From: an uncultured Porphyromonadaceae bacterium
GTDB taxonomy: Bacteria > Bacteroidota > Bacteroidia > Bacteroidales > Muribaculaceae
DNA length: 7,916 nucleotides
Direction: 5' to 3'
Assembly: GCA_947175225.1 (NCBI GenBank)
Contig: CAMWLX010000148.1
Span: forward strand, 1 to 7,916
The translations under genes and the position numbers were made by a program. The notes below the pieces were generated by a model. The model was not told the origin of the DNA and ran no database searches. It saw only the letters and a program-made list of their open reading frames with translations. Positions within the stretch are counted from its first letter, which is position 1; every line of letters begins with the position of its first letter. Shown piece after piece: positions 6,672-7,916 of this stretch.

Positions 6672-7676
6672 TTATTTAATAAGGTCGATGAATCGGATTT
6701 TTTGTTTCGCTTTCGATGCGCTCCAGTCTTTAATGAGAGCGTATGTGCCGTTATGTTTTTTTATATCGCCCGACTTACACCCCTCGCATTGGCTGATGGT
6801 TTCGGTCTCACCAAAAAGGTCGTACACCACAGTGCAACGCTCGCCGCACGAATTAGGGATAACGCCTTTGAGTCCGTCCATCTGCCATAGATTCCAAGAG
6901 ATAATGTAGGCGATATAAAGCAAGGATTTGAGTTGAGGGTTTTTACCGAACTTTGCCCGGTAATAATCAACAAAAGTATAGAGCAACGCTTCGCGGGCGA
7001 GAACAAGATTGTCGCCCTGCCACTCAAAGCCGTAGATGCTTTGATAAGCCGATTGAGCGGCTTTGAGCCATTCGCCGGAATTAGAAGTATTCTCTCCGAC
7101 GATGCGAAGTTTTCGGTCAAGTAATCCAATACGACGTTCAACGGGAATCGACTCACCTGTTACGGTATCATAGCGACTCACGAGATATGGGGCTTCGCCA
7201 CAGGTTATTTCGAGACGGTTTTCATTAACATAGTCGCGCCAAGTTTTGCCCTCAGGGAAAACAACAGGCTCGGTATTGACAATCCACGAGTGGGAGCCAT
7301 CGGGGTTGTCAACCTCAGTATTGAAAACGCCCTCACGACCGAACCAAGCATTATCAACGAGATTGTTTTGCTTGTTGCATATCCACGATGGAGTGAACAC
7401 CTCCGCCATTTCACGGCTACGCTGTTGTTGCTCCTGACGAGACTTTACAGCTCGAGGCACTATGACATTACCATTGTCGCCGGTAATGGAGTCAATGGTG
7501 ATTTGGTCGGCATACTGATAGCCCGTTCCACGATGGGAATAGCTATCGGTAGCCCAAAATATATTTACCTGACACTCATCGGTACTCAAAGTGTGGTCTT
7601 TGAGCAGAGTGTTAAGTAATTCGGGCGATAGCTCGAAAATGTCATTTTCTTTTATGTCAACCTGCGGGTCTATCAT
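6672..7676 (-). CDS. Methyltransferase-like subunit (restriction-modification, often labelled 'subunit M')
   Basis: With ATG at 7676 the product has 334 residues. It carries the N-terminal half of an adenine-methyltransferase fold: motif X AEVFTPSW (91-98), motif I LEITCGEAPYL (155-165; compare EPACAHGPFL of M.TaqI), motif II-like GFEWQGDNLVLAREALL (216-232) and motif III-like SWNLWQMDGL (260-269). It then ends without any NPPY motif; the tail instead has four cysteines (277, 281, 297, 300) of zinc-knuckle type. It probably binds S-adenosylmethionine and joins the large downstream chain, which owns NPPY. The frame is open farther up to a TTG at 7748, but that segment overlaps strong inverted repeats and has odd composition, and sequence starting MIDPQVDIKENDIFELS looks like a natural N-terminus, so I prefer 7676. 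It is the first gene of the operon, with no clear Shine-Dalgarno sequence, as is usual in Bacteroidetes. Confidence 0.92.
   Translation of the reverse strand: MIDPQVDIKENDIFELSPELLNTLLKDHTLSTDECQVNIFWATDSYSHRGTGYQYADQITIDSITGDNGNVIVPRAVKSRQEQQQRSREMAEVFTPSWICNKQNNLVDNAWFGREGVFNTEVDNPDGSHSWIVNTEPVVFPEGKTWRDYVNENRLEITCGEAPYLVSRYDTVTGESIPVERRIGLLDRKLRIVGENTSNSGEWLKAAQSAYQSIYGFEWQGDNLVLAREALLYTFVDYYRAKFGKNPQLKSLLYIAYIISWNLWQMDGLKGVIPNSCGERCTVVYDLFGETETISQCEGCKSGDIKKHNGTYALIKDWSASKAKQKIRFIDLIK
6777..6848 (-). other. Four-cysteine cluster, possible zinc site, in the C-terminal tail of the methyltransferase-like subunit
   Basis: SCGERC (Cys277, Cys281) and QCEGCKSGD (Cys297, Cys300) are separated by 15 residues. 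The pattern C-x3-C-x15-C-x2-C could hold a zinc ion and might serve as the dock for the large chain or for DNA. It sits exactly where an ordinary methyltransferase of this type would continue into motif IV. Confidence 0.4.
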
Positions 7677-7686
7677 ATTATAAGCA

Positions 7687-7779
7687 AGAACATCCGAGTA
7701 GCATCTGAAGGCCGACCTTATCGAGCTATGCTCGCTTTGCAACTGCAAAGAACGCCTGTAACGACTACAAGGATGTTCT
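7687..7779 (-). promoter_or_regulatory. Nested inverted repeats forming a cloverleaf-like leader before the operon
   Basis: An outer dyad pairs 7687-7701 with 7765-7779 (13 of 15 positions; core GAACATCC/GGATGTTC). Inside it lie three hairpins in a row: AAGG/CCTT (7708-7719), CGAGC/GCTCG around a 3-base loop (7722-7734) and CTTTGCA/TGCAAAG around AC (7735-7750). The start codon of gene 1 is 10 bases beyond the outer arm. As RNA this would make a closing stem with three arms, so it may be a cis-acting leader controlling translation. It could instead be a small repetitive element. A further 4-bp hairpin (7790-7801) precedes it. It does not resemble a tRNA in its T-loop or anticodon arm. Confidence 0.5.
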
Positions 7780-7848
7780 CAAAGGTTTTCGGCTCGCGCC
7801 GTATGTCTTTTTCTGTTTACTGACTGGTCATTTTCAGATATGCGTTAC

Positions 7849-7863
7849 TTAATTGCAAAAGTA
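7849..7863 (-). promoter_or_regulatory. Candidate Bacteroides-type promoter for the operon (-7 element)
   Basis: TACTTTTG on the minus strand (7863 down to 7856) fits the TAnnTTTG consensus of the Bacteroidetes primary sigma factor -7 box, and is followed by CAATTAAG where transcription would begin. No convincing TTTG/TTG -33 box stands at the expected distance. A start here would give a leader of about 170 bases to the ATG at 7676, containing the nested hairpins. Confidence 0.4.
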
Positions 7864-7916
7864 GTAATTTTTCTGAGATTATCGCTGTGGTTCAGATGGA
7901 AAATTTGGGCGCAAAG

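Noticed and set aside
7677..7748. Extension of the methyltransferase-like protein by 24 residues from a TTG codon
   Set aside because: The added residues come from hairpin sequence, no ribosome binding site precedes the TTG, and the ATG at 7676 begins a natural-looking N-terminus.
7728..7823. 31-codon plus-strand open frame over the leader repeats (starts MLALQLQRTPV)
   Set aside because: Too short and composed of the inverted-repeat sequence; no evidence of translation.
1..7916. CRISPR array, tRNA or rRNA genes, toxin-antitoxin pair of classical type
   Set aside because: No repeat-spacer periodicity, no tRNA T-loop or cloverleaf with anticodon arm, and no antitoxin-like DNA-binding gene could be found on either strand.

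Overview
The window looks like an accessory (genomic-island) region of a member of the Bacteroidales. The reasons are the style of the relic tyrosine recombinase at the left, a RhuM-type fragment of the kind common in Bacteroidetes, a Bacteroides-like TAnnTTTG promoter element, weak or absent Shine-Dalgarno sequences, and the presence of a large helicase-methyltransferase restriction gene with its partner. The assignment rests on sequence style only; no core gene is present to fix the genus.

Layout, left to right. Positions 1-655 hold the 3' part of a tyrosine recombinase gene on the minus strand. It lacks its N-terminal half, has an in-frame amber stop, and runs off the window. A strong hairpin (643-690) with a T-rich tail and a pair of TACGTGCA repeats mark its broken 5' edge. 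Positions 740-1112 contain no intact gene but hold a short remnant of a RhuM-family gene (800-880). From 7676 down to 1113 runs a compact four-gene minus-strand operon: (1) a 334-aa methyltransferase-like protein; (2) a 1320-aa protein joining a GIY-YIG/T5orf172-like N-terminus, an SF2 helicase and an NPPY-type N6-adenine methyltransferase; (3) a 191-aa three-helix membrane protein; (4) a 328-aa protein with a C-terminal HEPN-type RNase motif (RGEIAH). Gaps are 5, 37 and 5 bases if stop codons are excluded from the gap at each end as annotated (6667-6671, 2681-2703, 2100-2104, i.e. 5, 23 and 5 bases). Upstream of gene 1 lie a candidate promoter and a leader with nested inverted repeats.

How the genes may work together. 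Genes 1 and 2 read as a restriction-modification system whose large chain has the domain order of Type ISP enzymes (nuclease, translocase, methyltransferase, target recognition), with a GIY-YIG-like rather than Mrr-like N-terminus. Methyltransferase motifs X, I, II and III are best preserved in gene 1, while motif IV (NPPY) is only in gene 2, so the modification activity may need both chains. Genes 3 and 4 are far more AT-rich and look like an added module. A HEPN RNase directly downstream of a restriction system recalls PrrC, the anticodon nuclease linked to a type I system, and suggests a back-up abortive response. The coupling is inference; the domain content is read from sequence.
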